DNA of 64,000 nt, from positions 51,439,950-51,503,949 of the forward strand of contig OX465579.1 in NCBI GenBank assembly GCA_950022655.1, given 5' to 3'. Under the pieces are notes generated by a model. It was given only the letters and a program-made list of their open reading frames with translations. It made no database searches and was not told the DNA's origin. A program made the position numbers and the translations under genes. This DNA is from Alentia gelatinosa (taxonomy: Eukaryota; Annelida; Polychaeta; Phyllodocida; Polynoidae). This document shows, piece after piece, positions 47,321-60,303 of the stretch (position 1 is its first letter; every line of letters begins with the position of its first letter).

Positions 47321-49429
47321 TCTAACTGGTTTCGTAATCTCCCAGGATTAGACGTATTGTAATATCCGACCGAATGATCGAGGAGATTACGACCGTTTTT
47401 ATCTGAATCCAGTTTATGTTGGATTTATTACGCAGCATTGCAAATTTAAATCATTAAAGAAAGGGCAAACTGACCAATGTGTTCTCCCGCACTGCTTTGT
47501 ACTCAAGGGACTTTTTTCCAGTAACCTCCGCTCTGTGTAGGCTAGAGACTACAACCACGCGTAATATCGTCCGCTGAATAACACTCTCCCTATAGGTTCA
47601 GTATGGAGACTCCGTACTAGATGGGTAATAAAGCTGTTGCAACTCCCTAGCTGGCAATATATCACAGATGAAGCATTGTATAGAGTGACCAGATCTTTAG
47701 TCGGACACCCGATGCCTTCTACACCACAGATTCATGGCTGTATCCGAAGCTAGATTTAGTGCAACCTAGAAGCGAGTGTTATATTGCTTCCTGGAACTCT
47801 TTCTACAGGCCAGGATCTCACTGAACATTTGCCCATTCTGATTTCCCACAAGGTCCTTCTAACGTAGTAATTCCCTGTAGGGACGAGGAAGTGCTACACA
47901 TTCACTTAGATCCGGTACTATTCAGCCCTTCCATCAATAAAACAAATTATTTAACAACAAGACTGACATCTTGTACCGGATCTTCTTTTCCCAACACGAG
48001 ACACCTTCTACGACGTTTTAAGTGGGACGTAACCGTCTGTGATATATATGGTGCCATACCATCCAAGGGTGTAATAAAAGCACAATACTTGTCCCGGAAC
48101 TACTCCAGACGCCCGGTAAATATCCCATGTTTGGATGAGCGTGATTCTGACACACGGAAATGATACTACCGAACAACTGTCTACCCAAATAGGAATACAG
48201 CGTCTGCATCTTCTCACTACATTCCATAAATCGATGTTATTTAGAGAATAGGAAAACCTGCCTTTACACAGGTCTTTGTGATATTTTAGATGGTACGGGG
48301 AACTTTAGTTCATTTCGGGTTAAGACGCCCCTATAATTTCCGTCCGTTACCTTTCTACTCTAATTAGAATACTATCTGAACGTCAGATATATGAATCCTC
48401 AAATTTGGATTCTTGAGTTAGCTGCCTGTAACACTGTTCACTACTAACGTAGGAAACGATAGGGCTATATGGACTAGCATCCTCATAATAAACAAAGACA
48501 AACTGATTTGGAAGTATTTACCCATTAATATGAAGTACCGGACTGTTATCTATACAGATTTGCATTGTCCTTGTGACTTCTAAGCAGTAGAAATAGTGAC
48601 TAGACAACGTCCAATTATTTACTTTATTAACAACAAATGCTAATTCCCTTAATGAGGGGATGCCTGAAAATAGCATCATTTACAAATAATATTATGGTAA
48701 AGTACCATTGGCGATCTCATCATCGCAAATGGTAACGAAACTGTATGTAAGAAGTATCCATTGAGTCACGTCCCAATAAAAGTTCCCTGACCCGAGGCCA
48801 TTTGATAGAGCATCAGCTTTCAGCCATGAACAAAGGGTAGAGGTGATTCTGTGTGCAGGTAGCAACGGGTAAACAGCGCGCCCAACAACCGCCTAACACC
48901 AAGCTTTAGACTGATCAGACACAGCAGGAAAGGCGTGGGCTCATTCAGGTAGGCGTATGGAGAGCGGCGGCCGCGTGCTTTAAGACCCCTTAGTCTCCAG
49001 GGAGCTGTGTACGTGAGCCGCTCCCACAGCCCTCTAGTGGTACCTTCTATAGACCTCGACAATAACACCCCTTCACATCCATACCATATAGATATAGTAT
49101 GTGCGATCTGACTGTCGTTCAACTCTTAGATTTTATCTCTCTGAAAGACTTGATCTAGCATTTTTTTCTTATTTTACGATTTTATACAATAATAGCACTG
49201 ATGGTGTGTTTACTGAATGATGGGTGATACAATAATCCCAACGACATATGTACGCTTATTGTGATGAACACCAGAAGGTGTAGACACAAAATCAAATCTC
49301 TGAAGCGTATTGAAAAGTAAAACCGGTGCCCTACTTTTAGTTGTTTTAAAACAGTATTTGGTTTGTGTTTTAGGATATTGAAGAAATGGGAACGGCAACA
49401 GGCATCTTATACTACGTGGTTCCTCAATA
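47321..49429. other. Intergenic, one possible CTCF-like site
   Basis: 48.78-49.12 kb is GC-richer and non-repetitive. CCACTAGAGGGCTG on the minus strand (49027-49040) differs from the CTCF core by one base. No gene recognised. Confidence 0.35.
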
Positions 49430-49737
49430 TTATCTCACCCCAGTTATTTTTTCTCCATAGACTTAACATTGGGAACTCGTATCTAACACCTATTAGATAT
49501 TTAGGAAAAATATCCAATGGGAGATAATGTCACAAATGTTAGCCCATTAGTCAATATTAAGGGTGAGATAAATTCAGAAACCCATTCAAGTTTAGGGTCA
49601 GAGCTCGATCCCATCTCATTTGAATCACATAGCAATTCACGTGGCTTCGCCTTGTGACTTACTACGTGATTCAAACTCGATGGGATACGAGCTCAGACCC
49701 TAAACTTTCATGGGTTTCCACTATAGTATTCTTCATT
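49430..49737 (-). mobile_element. Foldback element, full copy (family A)
   Basis: Read on the minus strand: hairpin first, with arms GGGTTTC/GAAACCC, AAACTTTCATGGG, GACCCTAAACTT, GATGGGAT and GATTCAAAC, and an apex CACAAGGCGAAGCCACGTG-like. Then comes a 145-bp module bounded by TTATCTCACCC and GGGGTGAGATAA that contains CCAATGTTAAGTCTATGG. Relatives lie at 59.58, 61.16 and 62.85 kb. Confidence 0.85.
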
Positions 49738-51770
49738 TCCTGTACCTGTAATACTTGGGATGTGGTGGGGAGGCGTTGGAATTTGGAAGAAAGGTTAAAG
49801 TATGCTAGAGTATGAATAATCAATCAAAAATCATGGCAAAAAACTTGACAATGTCATTTTTTACATACCAAATCATCATTGTATGTGAATATCTGATGAT
49901 ATTTCGGAAATAAAACTACAATAAAATCAGTGGCCTAACCGTCGGGTGTATCTTCCCTTTCAAGTGACAATCCTCTCGCGGCTCACAACCTTATCTCCCT
50001 CCTCTGTAGTTTACTTTCGCTGCAGGGCTGTTGCCATTGGACGTGATTTCAGAAGACAAGCTCACTAACATCAAGATCTTATTCCATTAGATAAAATGAA
50101 CGTAAGAGAAATCTTCTGCATCAATTGTTTCCACGCCTTGTTGATATCGTTTATCTTCTTCGTGTTTTTGTCTAAATCAAGTACTCAAGTGAAATGACAG
50201 AGAGACTGTTCAATTACCGTTAAGGAAAGTATGACTTTTGTCATGCGCCTGTAATATCGAATCAGACATCTGGCAACTCATGTCTGGTTCGTTAGGGAAA
50301 GGGCGTCGGGGTTAGATAAAACCTCCACTGTGATTATAAAATGGCCAGCAATGTCTGGATAATATGTGACAAGACCTTCCTCTGTTCTGACACATGATTT
50401 CTAATATCGCCGTTATCTGCACAAGTTTCTAATCTCTCTGTCTGACTATTCACATATCTATCCGTCAGTTCTCCATCTACTTCCATGTCTGCCTCTCTGT
50501 CCGTTTATCTGTTGGCCTAAGAAAAGTATACTTTATCTAATGCTCAGCTCTGGAACAGCAAATTCCAAGAATAGGACATTTGACTTTGCAAGATGGTAAT
50601 CAAACATCTATCCATTGTGGCTTTGATGTAACTGAGGAAATATATCATGGCGATATCAGAAGCCGCCATTATTACTCGACAACAGCAAGGTAATTAATGT
50701 CAGATAGGTACGGCCTAAAAGACACCTCTGCTGTAAGCAAAGTGCCTTTAAGAAAACCCTCGACGGACCTAATTATCTTACTGTGATTGTTACAATATGG
50801 GAAGAGCCTTTAATCAGGTCTATAGCGGCTTTGCAATGAGGGAGATATAATATTGGAGAAGGAGGAGGGGTGTATTATTGAGCACTATTTCATTTCACTG
50901 CCTCGTGTAGTCACATGCATGTATGTATACGTGTGTTTGTGGCATTAAGGGATTAACCTATTTTCAGTTTCACTTCGCGTCGCAGCATGCCATACCTTCC
51001 AGGCAGGATGACCAGGGGGACATAGCAATGTATCGCTGCACCTTGGCAACTTTGTGTCTGCGCAGAGTTCTTGCTAGCAGAACGAAACACATTCTCCCTG
51101 GGCATCTTTGGAGTCAAGCAGCTAAATTAAATGGTCCATACATTACTCCATAGAGATCAGCTCCCAGTTCCCGCCATTTAGTTCCAGGATTGAGTAAATC
51201 AAACCTTTAGTATCAAAATGCTTTCTGATCGCAATTCCAGATTACAACTCCATTGATGACCTGTCACCATAGCTCTACAGGTCTTAATGAATTGCTCCAC
51301 CTGTGGAAATCTCCTCCTCTTATTCTGTCCAGATTCGGGACTAAATGTAAATCTGTTTTGACCCCTCAAGGTCGCGTGTTCAACAATGACCTCAGGGGTC
51401 AGAGGTGTATGTTGTGACCTACAAAAGGTCCTCTTTGCATGACCTTGGCCTTGAGAAGTGGGCTTTGTAAGGGGCCGACCTGGGACCTAAGCGTAAAGAC
51501 AAGAGGCTGGTCGTAGGGCGGGTGAGGTGCGCCCCTGTCACGCACACAAAGGACACTGGCTTCCAGGCCAAATTGGCCTAACAACGTCGGCTAAAGAGAA
51601 GGTCGATAATTTAGCCGGCGGAGGTCAGGGCAGGGGTAGGCGGTAGTGAGCGGGCAGGCTAGCGGGGGTCCAGGAGGCATGGGACGGGGTCTGGCGAGAG
51701 ACGGGTGAGGAGCGGGGATGTACTGGCTGGTGGCGGGCCGATATCGAGAGGGGAGGGGGGGGGGCACGTT
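49738..51770. other. Intergenic, nothing firmly recognised
   Basis: 50.5-51.1 kb and 51.35-51.6 kb are non-repetitive, and the second has several TGACCT words. No gene or element called. Confidence 0.4.
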
Positions 51771-51773
51771 CAC

Positions 51774-51902
51774 TGACCAAGCTACTGTAGCCCAGGGCGA
51801 GGCTATTTTGTTGATCCACATGATCCTCTCCACATACACGGTGCTGTATCTCCTCTCACAAGTCTCCCACATGAATTCCACAAACTCTCTGTCATGAACT
51901 TT
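51774..51902 (-). CDS. Candidate internal exon of an unidentified host gene
   Basis: The minus strand reads 43 codons, starting KVHDREFVEFMWETCERR and ending INKIASPWATVAWS. The peptide is of mixed, protein-like composition with many aromatic and charged residues and no repeats. About 60% of codons end in G or C, unlike the AT-rich surroundings. It is preceded by a pyrimidine tract CCTTTTTCTTTTAAAG (acceptor) and followed by GTGAACG (weak donor); 129 bp keeps phase 0 at both ends. Upstream the frame meets a stop at 51942. I do not recognise the protein. The acceptor AAG is not the preferred YAG, so the exact start may differ. Confidence 0.45.
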
Positions 51903-52113
51903 CTTTAAAAGAAAAAGGCCTTTATCGATATCCCCAACAGTTTACATCACATATTGAGATAAGAAACACAATCAGTCACTTATTGCAGTCTACAAGAAAA
52001 TCATGTCATGTCCACGCATACACAGAAACATGCATATGCATCAACAAAGAGGGCCAGACCTCAGGTCTTGTTTGAGTTGGTTTTCAGTATCTGGTCTTTA
52101 TTTTGTAGTCCTT
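51903..52113. other. Unassigned DNA between candidate exon and MITE
   Basis: No feature recognised beyond the pyrimidine tract (minus strand) of the candidate exon. Confidence 0.4.
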
Positions 52114-52116
52114 TTA

Positions 52117-52178
52117 GGCCACCCAAAAAAAAAAAATTGTTTCTCATCACCAAGCCATGAAAAATATGACGAGGGCGC

Positions 52179-52210
<32 letters not shown>

Positions 52211-53698
52211 GGTCAGAGATGGCTTTTGAAGTGTCTCTATTCCGAGCAAACTGTCCTCTTAAGCGGGATGGTTCCCCCGATGGTTAGGCTACTTCATACA
52301 GGCCATACTCTGGCATAGAGACACTGGCTATCGTAGCATGCTGCACTAGTGGAGGCAGGCTTCCGACAAGGGCTAAAGGCGGGCGTCCACCAACCACGAC
52401 AAGGCTATAACAATGGCATTCCGACAAGGTCCACGACAGGCCTACGATTGGTGGACTTGTCGTAGCCTTGTCGTGGTTGGTGGACCCCAGTTCCCGACAA
52501 GAGTCTACGACAAGGCCATGACAGGCTGTGACTGGGAAGCTTGTCGGGGGCCTTCCGACAAGGCTACAACAAAATCATGTTCGATTTTTCCTACAACTGG
52601 ACCTTTGTCGTGGAGTGTCATGGCGTGTCAGGAGCGTGCGGGGTGTCCCAGGAGCGGGATTTTGCTCTAAAGGGGGGCGTCCACCAACCACGACAAGGCT
52701 ACAACAAGTGCCGACATGAAAGTTCCAATCGCAGCCTTGTCGCAGCCTTGTCGTGAGAAGAGCAGTGTCGGGACAGCATGGTGGGCGTGTTGTAGACGTT
52801 CCTGGTTGCCGTAAAAAAGGCACCCATGGTTCTGACACACTACAACAGTGATATGGAGGAATCCACAACACTCCACGACAAAGGTCCAGTCGTGGCAAAA
52901 ATTGAACATGTACGATATTGTCGTAGCCTTGTCGGAAGGCCCCCAACAAGCTTCATGTGGCAGCCTGTCGTGGCCTTGTCATAGCCTCTTGTCGGGAACT
53001 GGGGTCCACCAACACAGCAGTGTCATGGCGTGTCGGGAGCGTGTGGGGTGTCCCAGGAGTGGGGTTTTACTCCAAAGGGGGGCGTCCACCAACCACGACA
53101 AGGCTATGACAAGTGCCGACATGAAAGTTCCAATCGCAGCCTGGTCACAGCCTTGTCATGAGAAGAGCAGGGTCGGGACAGCGGTGTCCTGGTGTGTCGT
53201 AGACATTGCTGGTTGCCATTAAAAAGGCGCCCATGGTTCTGACACACTACGACAGTGATATCGAGGAATCCACAACACTCCAACTCCGGAAGGCCCCCGA
53301 CAAGCTTCATGTCGCAGCCTGTCGTGGCCTTGTTGTAGCCTCTTGTCGGGAACTGGGGTCAACCAACCACGACAAGGCTACGACAAGGCTTCCAATCGTA
53401 CAGCTGCCGTGGACGTTGTCGGAAAGCCATTGTTGTAGCCTTGTAGTGGTTGGTGGATGCCCCCCTTAATTGGTTACATGGCAACACTTGATGCATCACT
53501 TTTGCCAACCATATAACCACATTGATTGCATTCCTTACATCAGGAGCTTTAATTTGATACCAAATACTCATATTTTTCATGATTTCTATCAATGATGTTT
53601 CATCTCATCTATGAAAAAAAAAAAAAAAAAAAATCTTCTAAAAACTTTTTTGCTGACGCGCGCGGTGATGAGAAACAAGTTTTTTTTTTTAAGTGGCC
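52117..53698. mobile_element. Outer Harbinger-type MITE interrupted by another
   Basis: The left end GGCCACCCAAAAAAAAAAAA and the inner word TTGTTTCTCATCACC are mirrored at 53665-53698 (GGTGATGAGAAACAA ... AAGTGGCC). TTA flanks both sides (52114-52116 and 53699-53701). Removing the inner element (52377-53466) leaves about 490 bp. T and A homopolymers (52179-52206, 53614-53633) lie just inside. No transposase. Confidence 0.8.
52377..53466. mobile_element. Inner Harbinger-type MITE array (GTCCACCAACCACGACAAGG)
   Basis: The ends are AGGCGGGCGTCCACC and the complement of AGGGGGGCATCCACC, with TAA at 52374-52376 and 53467-53469. Inside, further left ends (AGGGGGGCGTCCACCAACCA) occur near 52673 and 53077. 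A block starting AGTGTCATGGCGTGTC is repeated directly about 405 bp apart (52614 and 53019). Parts of 52468-52610 are inverted at 52920-53010. ACGACAAGG or its complement occurs of the order of twenty times. It is best read as one MITE enlarged by internal duplication or self-insertion. Confidence 0.8.
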
Positions 53699-53701
53699 TT
53701 A

Positions 53702-53890
53702 CAAAGCAAATTACATTTCAGTACATATTAACACTAACAAGACTAGACTAACTATGAATACATCAAAGTCCGTAAATGATTTCTTTCCCTAATGGTTATG
53801 CACTTACAGCAATCAATCAGGAGATTACAATCATAGAGGTGAAGCCCAACATTGGTCACATGGTGATATGTACGGGTAGTTATACGGATA
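53702..53890. other. Short spacer
   Basis: Nothing recognised. Confidence 0.5.
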
Positions 53891-53892
53891 TG

Positions 53893-54262
53893 TCAATTAA
53901 TTGAAATACTCATCTTTAGCATTTGCTTAGACAGAGTTTTGAACTCTTTTGATATAGGAATATTTTTGGTCACTGTTGGAAGGGCATTCCATTCATTTGC
54001 TTCATTACACAAAATTGAATTTGGGAAGGCTGCACAGTTAGATTGATAAGCAATAATTCTAGGTGCCATGCTCGCTCTAGTTGTAGTATTCTCTCGGAAT
54101 ATGTACATTGGATCCTGTGATCTTTCACACATGAAGTTGAGCAAATCTGGCTCGACTGTGTAACTTGTTTACCGATATCTCTGTTCTAACCTCCGGCAAA
54201 TTATGAACTTTACAAACTATGATATCCAAGGGCCTTCATGCCTTTATGCAGAGTAAGTAGAT
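53893..54262 (-). pseudogene. LINE reverse-transcriptase C-terminal fragment
   Basis: The minus-strand frame ends at 53893. It has FMCERSQDPMYI, then TTTRASMAPRI, then FPNSILCNEANEWNALP, the RTxxA...F..S....WN.LP pattern found after the thumb in many CR1/jockey-type LINEs. Further upstream, LHKGMKALGYHSL and VRTEISVNKLHSRARFAQ lie in other frames, so frameshifts and a stop break it. It is a different family from the 0.5-kb LINE. No tail or target duplication was identified. Confidence 0.6.
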
Positions 54263-57200
54263 GAGCTTTGCCTAGGGGTTTTTCTATAACATACATTCAG
54301 ATGCTTGCCCTCGCCATCCCTGTTTTACAGGTACCGTGATCAAGCTAATGTACAAGTACAAGCAATTATCATACGGATTCTGCCTAGAATATTTCCATTC
54401 GGTGTGCTTATCGTCCATCAACCATGCAAACATACATCACCTTATCAGCACACAGGCTGGTTTGCAGAAGGTAGAATGATAGAGGATATGAGTAAAATAA
54501 CATAGATGAAGTATTTTATGAGGATAACATGACAACATATTAGGAAATACATTAATATAATCACACCATAGATTCGATTTGTTTGCGATCTGGTCATTTG
54601 GCGTTCTTCTAGCTTTAATGGGCGGAAAAGACCAAACCACATCATGTCATAAGCAGATCCTGATCATAGTTCCTAAGGGATATAGTATCAGTGCCCAACC
54701 TTCATATTTACGTATTTATGCCAACGTTTCGAAGGTTATAGTCTACCGTCAGGTTTACAAAGCGACCAAATTCCGTCACCCATGTCTTTGCTTTTCACTG
54801 ATCGATTCTGTTCTCCCAGGTGTTTGAGGAGGAAAACATCATTGACGTGATCTTGAATGCCCTGAAAATACTTTAAATCAGATTAGATGAGTACTGAAGA
54901 AAATTGCGTTGCCAAGAAAATAGCATTTTTCTGTTCAATTGGGTATGCATGAAGGTACTGCTAGATTTCTAAAATGTCTGCAAGGAAGAGGAACTCCGGC
55001 TCTTTCACAGGGTCCCTGATGAATTGTTACAAAGGAAAAGAACACCCCCAACCTTGTCTTTTGAGACCACTGAGGTAGTTTGTCTCGGTTAACGGTTAAT
55101 ATGTTAGCTACTTACCACACTTAAAGCCTCCTGCCCAGCGCAGCGTCAGGCAATATGTATGCGTCAGCGTACAACGGAGGTCACGTGAACAGCATGGCGT
55201 CTGGCCTGCGTAGATTAACTACAACCACACCGTGGGTACTGCCTAGAAGACAATTACCCCAAGAACTTCTTAAAAATGCTTATGTGTTATAGTTCCTGTA
55301 CACTGATAATTTGAAATAGGGTGTTTTATATACAGATACACATCCGTTCTGTAGTATGTATGCTTATATTAATTACATCATGGGCCTGGGCGATAGTAAC
55401 AGATTTCCGCCTTTGTCGGTCGGCGTCATGGTAGATTTGTGTCCCTGTCATTTCGACTAAACGGATGTTCATAAATTCTGAAGACGCATTGTTTAGCGGC
55501 ACGCAAAGCACTACACCACGATTAGGCCGTGTCTACCTAACAGCAACTATTACACCTCGAATACGCAATGTTTGCGGGCGTTACGTGGTCTAAATCATCC
55601 CGTCAGCTAACGAAATATTATACTCACTTAACAAGACCAATATCCCATTGAATGCAACATCTTGATTAATAAACACATGGGAGAAACCATTGTTAAACTG
55701 AAAACCTGATGAACAATACAAACCAATCATAAATATTGCGAGTAAATGAGAAAAGGGAAAAAGTGGTTACATCCAGTGATTTAATCCAGGAGTCTAACGT
55801 ATCCAAATCATTGACAATATTATCGAATGTGGAATCATTCAGAGATGCTGACATTGCGATTAAAAAAAATCAAATTTGAGAGCCAATTAATCACAAAACA
55901 AATCTCTCTCAGTTAACAACTTACAAAAAGAAAACAAGTTGTCCGTTTGTGATCTTGGTCTTTAAAAACAGAAAAGCGTTCGTCTTACACATCTCATAAA
56001 ACCGAATCTCTTTACAATTAGTTGCGCCTTTAAGAATTGTCCTACTCGGTCCTGCCTTTGGTAGCGAACATAAGACAAGCCTTTCCTCCAATTGCTTGTC
56101 GCCTAATCAGTGAGTAGAACAATAGGTTCTGTTTTATTTTAGCTTTGAGTTCTTGTGAATCTTCATCATTGCTTCACCTGAAGATATCTATTTCAAATTG
56201 AAAAGTCACTTAGCTTATTCAGTATCCTGTGAAAATAATCAGGACCTGCGCATAGTTGAGAATTAGGCTTTCATTGTTTTATGGTTGCTCAACGTCCATT
56301 TTGACTTACCGTAAACTGTGAAGTCCTTTTTCTGGCAAGATCAATTCTGCACAAACAAGACCTGGAAGGCGTTTTAATAAGCTGGGCTCTGTTTTAAAAC
56401 TTTTGGTCCGGGCGGAATAGTACTCCTTGGATCATGTAGGCAATCTAAGACCTGTCTTAGGAGAGGGGACTATTAGGGCTAACCGTAGGATTGGCGGTAA
56501 TGTGTTAAGAGAAGAGACCGTTACTACGGACGCCCTCAAGTGGTCCATCCGGTCACGTGAAGCGCGGCCACATGACCACACAGGTCTCCGCGCACACCCT
56601 TCGTCCACTTGCTCCTTGGACGCCAATGACTTCTCATCCACTCACCCACCCACCCTACAAAAACTCTAGTTTCTCAAATTCTCCTACTCTGTAGGCCCAT
56701 TTAGTAGCTCGTGACCATTCTGTCATTTTGTATTACTCTAAAATGCATCTCTTTCTTTATGTATAAGTGTAACTCAATTGGTTTAGGGTCCATATTACCT
56801 CTCTTCTGTGTTAGTCATTAGCGTTTAATAACTGGTATCATCGATAGGGAGAGGAATCCTGTATAATAAGTCTCCGTCAAGGGATTTTTACCCTAGGCTA
56901 GGACAGAGCAAGTTGTAGGGCAGGTTGGGGTCCGTGTGGAGGAGAGTTTATAATAACTGCAGGTCATAGTAGCGTTTTTGTTAACTAATTTCATCATTTA
57001 TAGTTATCAATGTACCTAACAAAACCTATCGAATAGTTCCCCCAGAACACTACCATTTTGCATTAGATACCATGATATACATATTTCCTCTAGTCTAATT
57101 GGTAAATAAGGCTGCTCTTTGTGAATTTGAATCATCTAGGAGACTTCAGGGGGTATGCCCCGCTGCGAAATCTTTCTGTATGTGGAGGAGAGTACGGCCA

Positions 57201-58365
57201 ATAGTATTTTAAACTGACCCCAGAAGCTTCATTATACCTCTAGAATAGATAATTCACTGAATATCAGTATTGAATGACCCTGGCAATCAAATACCATATT
57301 GTGAAATTACAGACAAGGGGAAGGTGTTCTTTCTATATGATGTAGATCTATGGTGGGAACTGTTTGAATCTATTGGGTTCATTTGGAAAATCTACTAGAG
57401 ACATTGGGGATACATAGAGGAGACATTGGAATAAGGTGGGATAAGGGCTCGCGGGGAGGTCTTTAAAGTAATAGACGATACAAAATCATGTAATCGCGGT
57501 ATTCGTTGTGCTTTTATTATTCAAAATGATCAGTCAATTTAAGTAAAATATAATGTGATTTAATCCCCCATAATCATTTCATAATGAATGAATGGTTGGT
57601 TCATAGATTATACGTTTAACAGAAGGTTTAATGCTGCTATTTTAGATACGCATATATGATTAAAAAGACACAAAGTATCTTAGCCAATGATCACTTTGGC
57701 CACCAACATAAGACAATCTGCTTATTTCTATTTCTGTCAATCGATAGGCTAAATCAGGGAAGACTACGTATGTATGCACATGTGTGAAATACTGTTTACA
57801 ATGACAAAATGGACAAGAACGGACTTTTGGCGCATACACAACTGACGAAAAAACACTTTGAATAACATAAGCGTGCTCAGGTTACAAGCGTGGGATCACA
57901 TCTCATTCTTCATTATGAAGACAGAAAAACGGAATGGAAACATCATGTCGAACACAATGGAGACATAAAATAGTTTAATAAAATCATCTCTCTGACATCT
58001 TTATTGCCTCGGGAACAAAATACGACTGTATCACTTTATTGTTTTTTCCTTGGCGTTACACCTAGAAGTTCAAAGTATCCTATAGACACAAAGGTGATAC
58101 AGTGAAATAAGCCTATTCAACCCTACCAGTGTACAGTAGCTCCCACATGTGCCGCCACTGCTAGGACAGACATTCCGTTATTTTCTATATATCCATGCCG
58201 TATACTGTAAATATGCACCGTTACGCAAAATGAAGTGAAAATACTGTACGGACCAGTGGTCTGTACAGGAAAATACGGACTAGCTTCCCATACATGTTTA
58301 ATAAGATATTGGTTGTTAAACTAAATGAAATTAACGTTTTAAATAAAATTTCGGGTATATAGTAA
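54263..58365. other. Intergenic, nothing recognised
   Basis: Four kilobases of mostly AT-rich sequence. An islet at 56.42-56.67 kb is GC-richer with an 80-codon frame and an E-box CACGTG, but no motif. No element ends were recognised. Confidence 0.45.
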
Positions 58366-58518
58366 ATATATAACGTCCAACCATGATTGTACAAGTCACA
58401 GAACTCAATAATAATTTACGGTTTGTATGGAACTCAGCGTGAATGCCTCGTTCCGTACAAACCGTATATTACCATCTCGTTCAGTGACTAGTACAGCATT
58501 GTCAGGACGTTCTATATA
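58366..58518. mobile_element. Foldback hairpin element (family B)
   Basis: Outer TATATAACGTCC pairs with GGACGTTCTATATA. The inner arms have TTTACGGTTTGTA and TACAAACCGTA, and the apex is GGAACTCAGCGTGAATGCCTCG. One arm of the same family recurs at 61.08-61.16 kb. Confidence 0.8.
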
Positions 58519-59577
58519 AGTACAATCACTGCTAGCACACACAACTGCTTATGAATGTGCAATCACTACAAGGACACACATTATACCTCATGCACAATCA
58601 CACCTAGAATAGACAGACCCGCCTCACTGTATCTGTCCCAGACGGACTTCCCTGTCAAGTTGATTTAAAAGGTATATTTGGTTAAAAACCTAATTGCACA
58701 TACTATATTTGGCATAGTATTGTTGTAGTGCATTCTATTTCTGTTAAGGGATACATTTAGTCGGCTAGGTTAAAATAGTAAACAGCTACTCTGGCTGAAT
58801 TAGCGTCCTCTAAAATCTGCTTTTTAAAAGGGTTATTTCTCTGTGATAGATGCTGGAAGTAGAGCAGACAGAAGGTGGTGTCTCCACTCACACCTCACAC
58901 AACACGGACGTCAGCCATTCATTAAACCAGGAATCGATTACTGCTCTCAAACGGCCCGGCTCGCCGCCCCATGCGTTGTGAATAATTCGGAGAGGCTCAT
59001 GGTTAGTGTTGTAAAGAATGGGCGGCGCGGACTGGACTCTCACCCCCTCAATGAGGTTATTTCAGCCACCGCCCGCCAGGTGTCACCTCGGTAGACGCCG
59101 CCAGTAACCGAGCTACTCAGTCACGTGACTGAATCTGGGACTATAGTCCTTTCCGAGGTGTCGGGTGCAATGTCCTTCGGGAACAATGTGCTTTGCTCCC
59201 ATACTGGGCATGGACCCTATTATATATTCATTGGTATTTCAGTTAAAAGTAGTTTAAAAAGGCAATACTATTCTTAATCAGTTACGAAGTTAATCGACTG
59301 AATCAGTCTTGCTTTAGCATGGGATAACTTGCCCGTACTAATCTCTGTGGAGGATTAATAATAGAACATCAGAAACTTGGACGCCACGGATTTGTTTTCT
59401 CACCTTGTTCTCGACTCAGAGTATAATGTGATTATGTCTGATCTACCGAAGTTATTTTCCACACCTATTGACCTTAAAGACCTGAACTATTTAAACATGA
59501 CTTGAAAGACTCATCGTAAGAACTGTAACTATAAACTCAAGAAATCAATAACGTCCTCGATGTATATGTAGGATAAT
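58519..59577. other. Intergenic with a GC-richer islet
   Basis: 58.84-59.15 kb is CpG-richer and non-repetitive; its 83-codon frame has no motif. Degenerate CAATCACNNCTAG words lie before it. Confidence 0.4.
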
Positions 59578-59865
59578 ATAGAAGAAACCTATAAAAGTGT
59601 ACGGTCAACGCTCTTATCCCATCGAGTCTGAATAGCATAGTGATTCACAAAGCAAAGCTGTGTGAATTACCCAGCGATTCAAACGAGATGGGATCAAGCT
59701 CTGACCGTAACCTTGAATAGGTTTCTGAATTTACCTCACCCTTCACATTGACTAATTGGCAAGCATTTGTGACATAATCTCCCATTTTTCCTAAATTATC
59801 CATTGTCATTGAATATGAGTCCCCAATGTTAAGTCTATGGAGAATGAATAGAGGGGGTGAGATAA
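59578..59865 (+). mobile_element. Foldback element, full copy (family A)
   Basis: Hairpin 59578-59733 with GAAACCTAT/ATAGGTTTC outer arms and an apex GATTCACAAAGCAAAGCTGTG. The module follows from TTTACCTCACCCTTCACATTG to GGGGGTGAGATAA, containing CCAATGTTAAGTCTATGG. It is a member of the 49.43-kb family in the opposite orientation. Confidence 0.85.
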
Positions 59866-60303
59866 AGTGCAATTATCAATCTATGATAGTAGGAAAGCGT
59901 AGTCCACACTCGCACATATGCACTGTGGTGTGCCTCATTGTGAGATTCAATATGGAGGATCCATGGCCTCATCTCGGACTGGCGTATATATGAGAATCAG
60001 AATAGTAGTTAAGGGACTGGCGGGCCGCGGTGAATGTCCACAAACCAAGCGGCCTGTTAATGTGATCTAACAACATTCCCACTTTGCTAACCGGACTGTG
60101 AATGTGTGGGCGAATCGCTGGTAATACGGGAATTCCTCTGAGGACGACGGAACGAGCAAGGCTTTCAATTAGACAAGAGGCAGTGCGGGAGAAGGACGGA
60201 GGCCAGTTTACCACGCCCACATTAGTACCATTCCTGAAATGCACCCTTAAACCTGGTCCTTTCTCTCACCCTTGTGTTTTCGTTGGTTATATCATATATA
60301 CTA
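59866..60303. other. Intergenic, GC-richer in part
   Basis: 59.99-60.25 kb is non-repetitive with frames on both strands and no known motif. Confidence 0.4.

Noticed and set aside
47331..47400. Foldback at 47.35 kb (CGTAATCTCC / GGAGATTACG)
   Set aside because: Only 10 paired bases around a 35-nt spacer, with no module or shared tip; could be chance.
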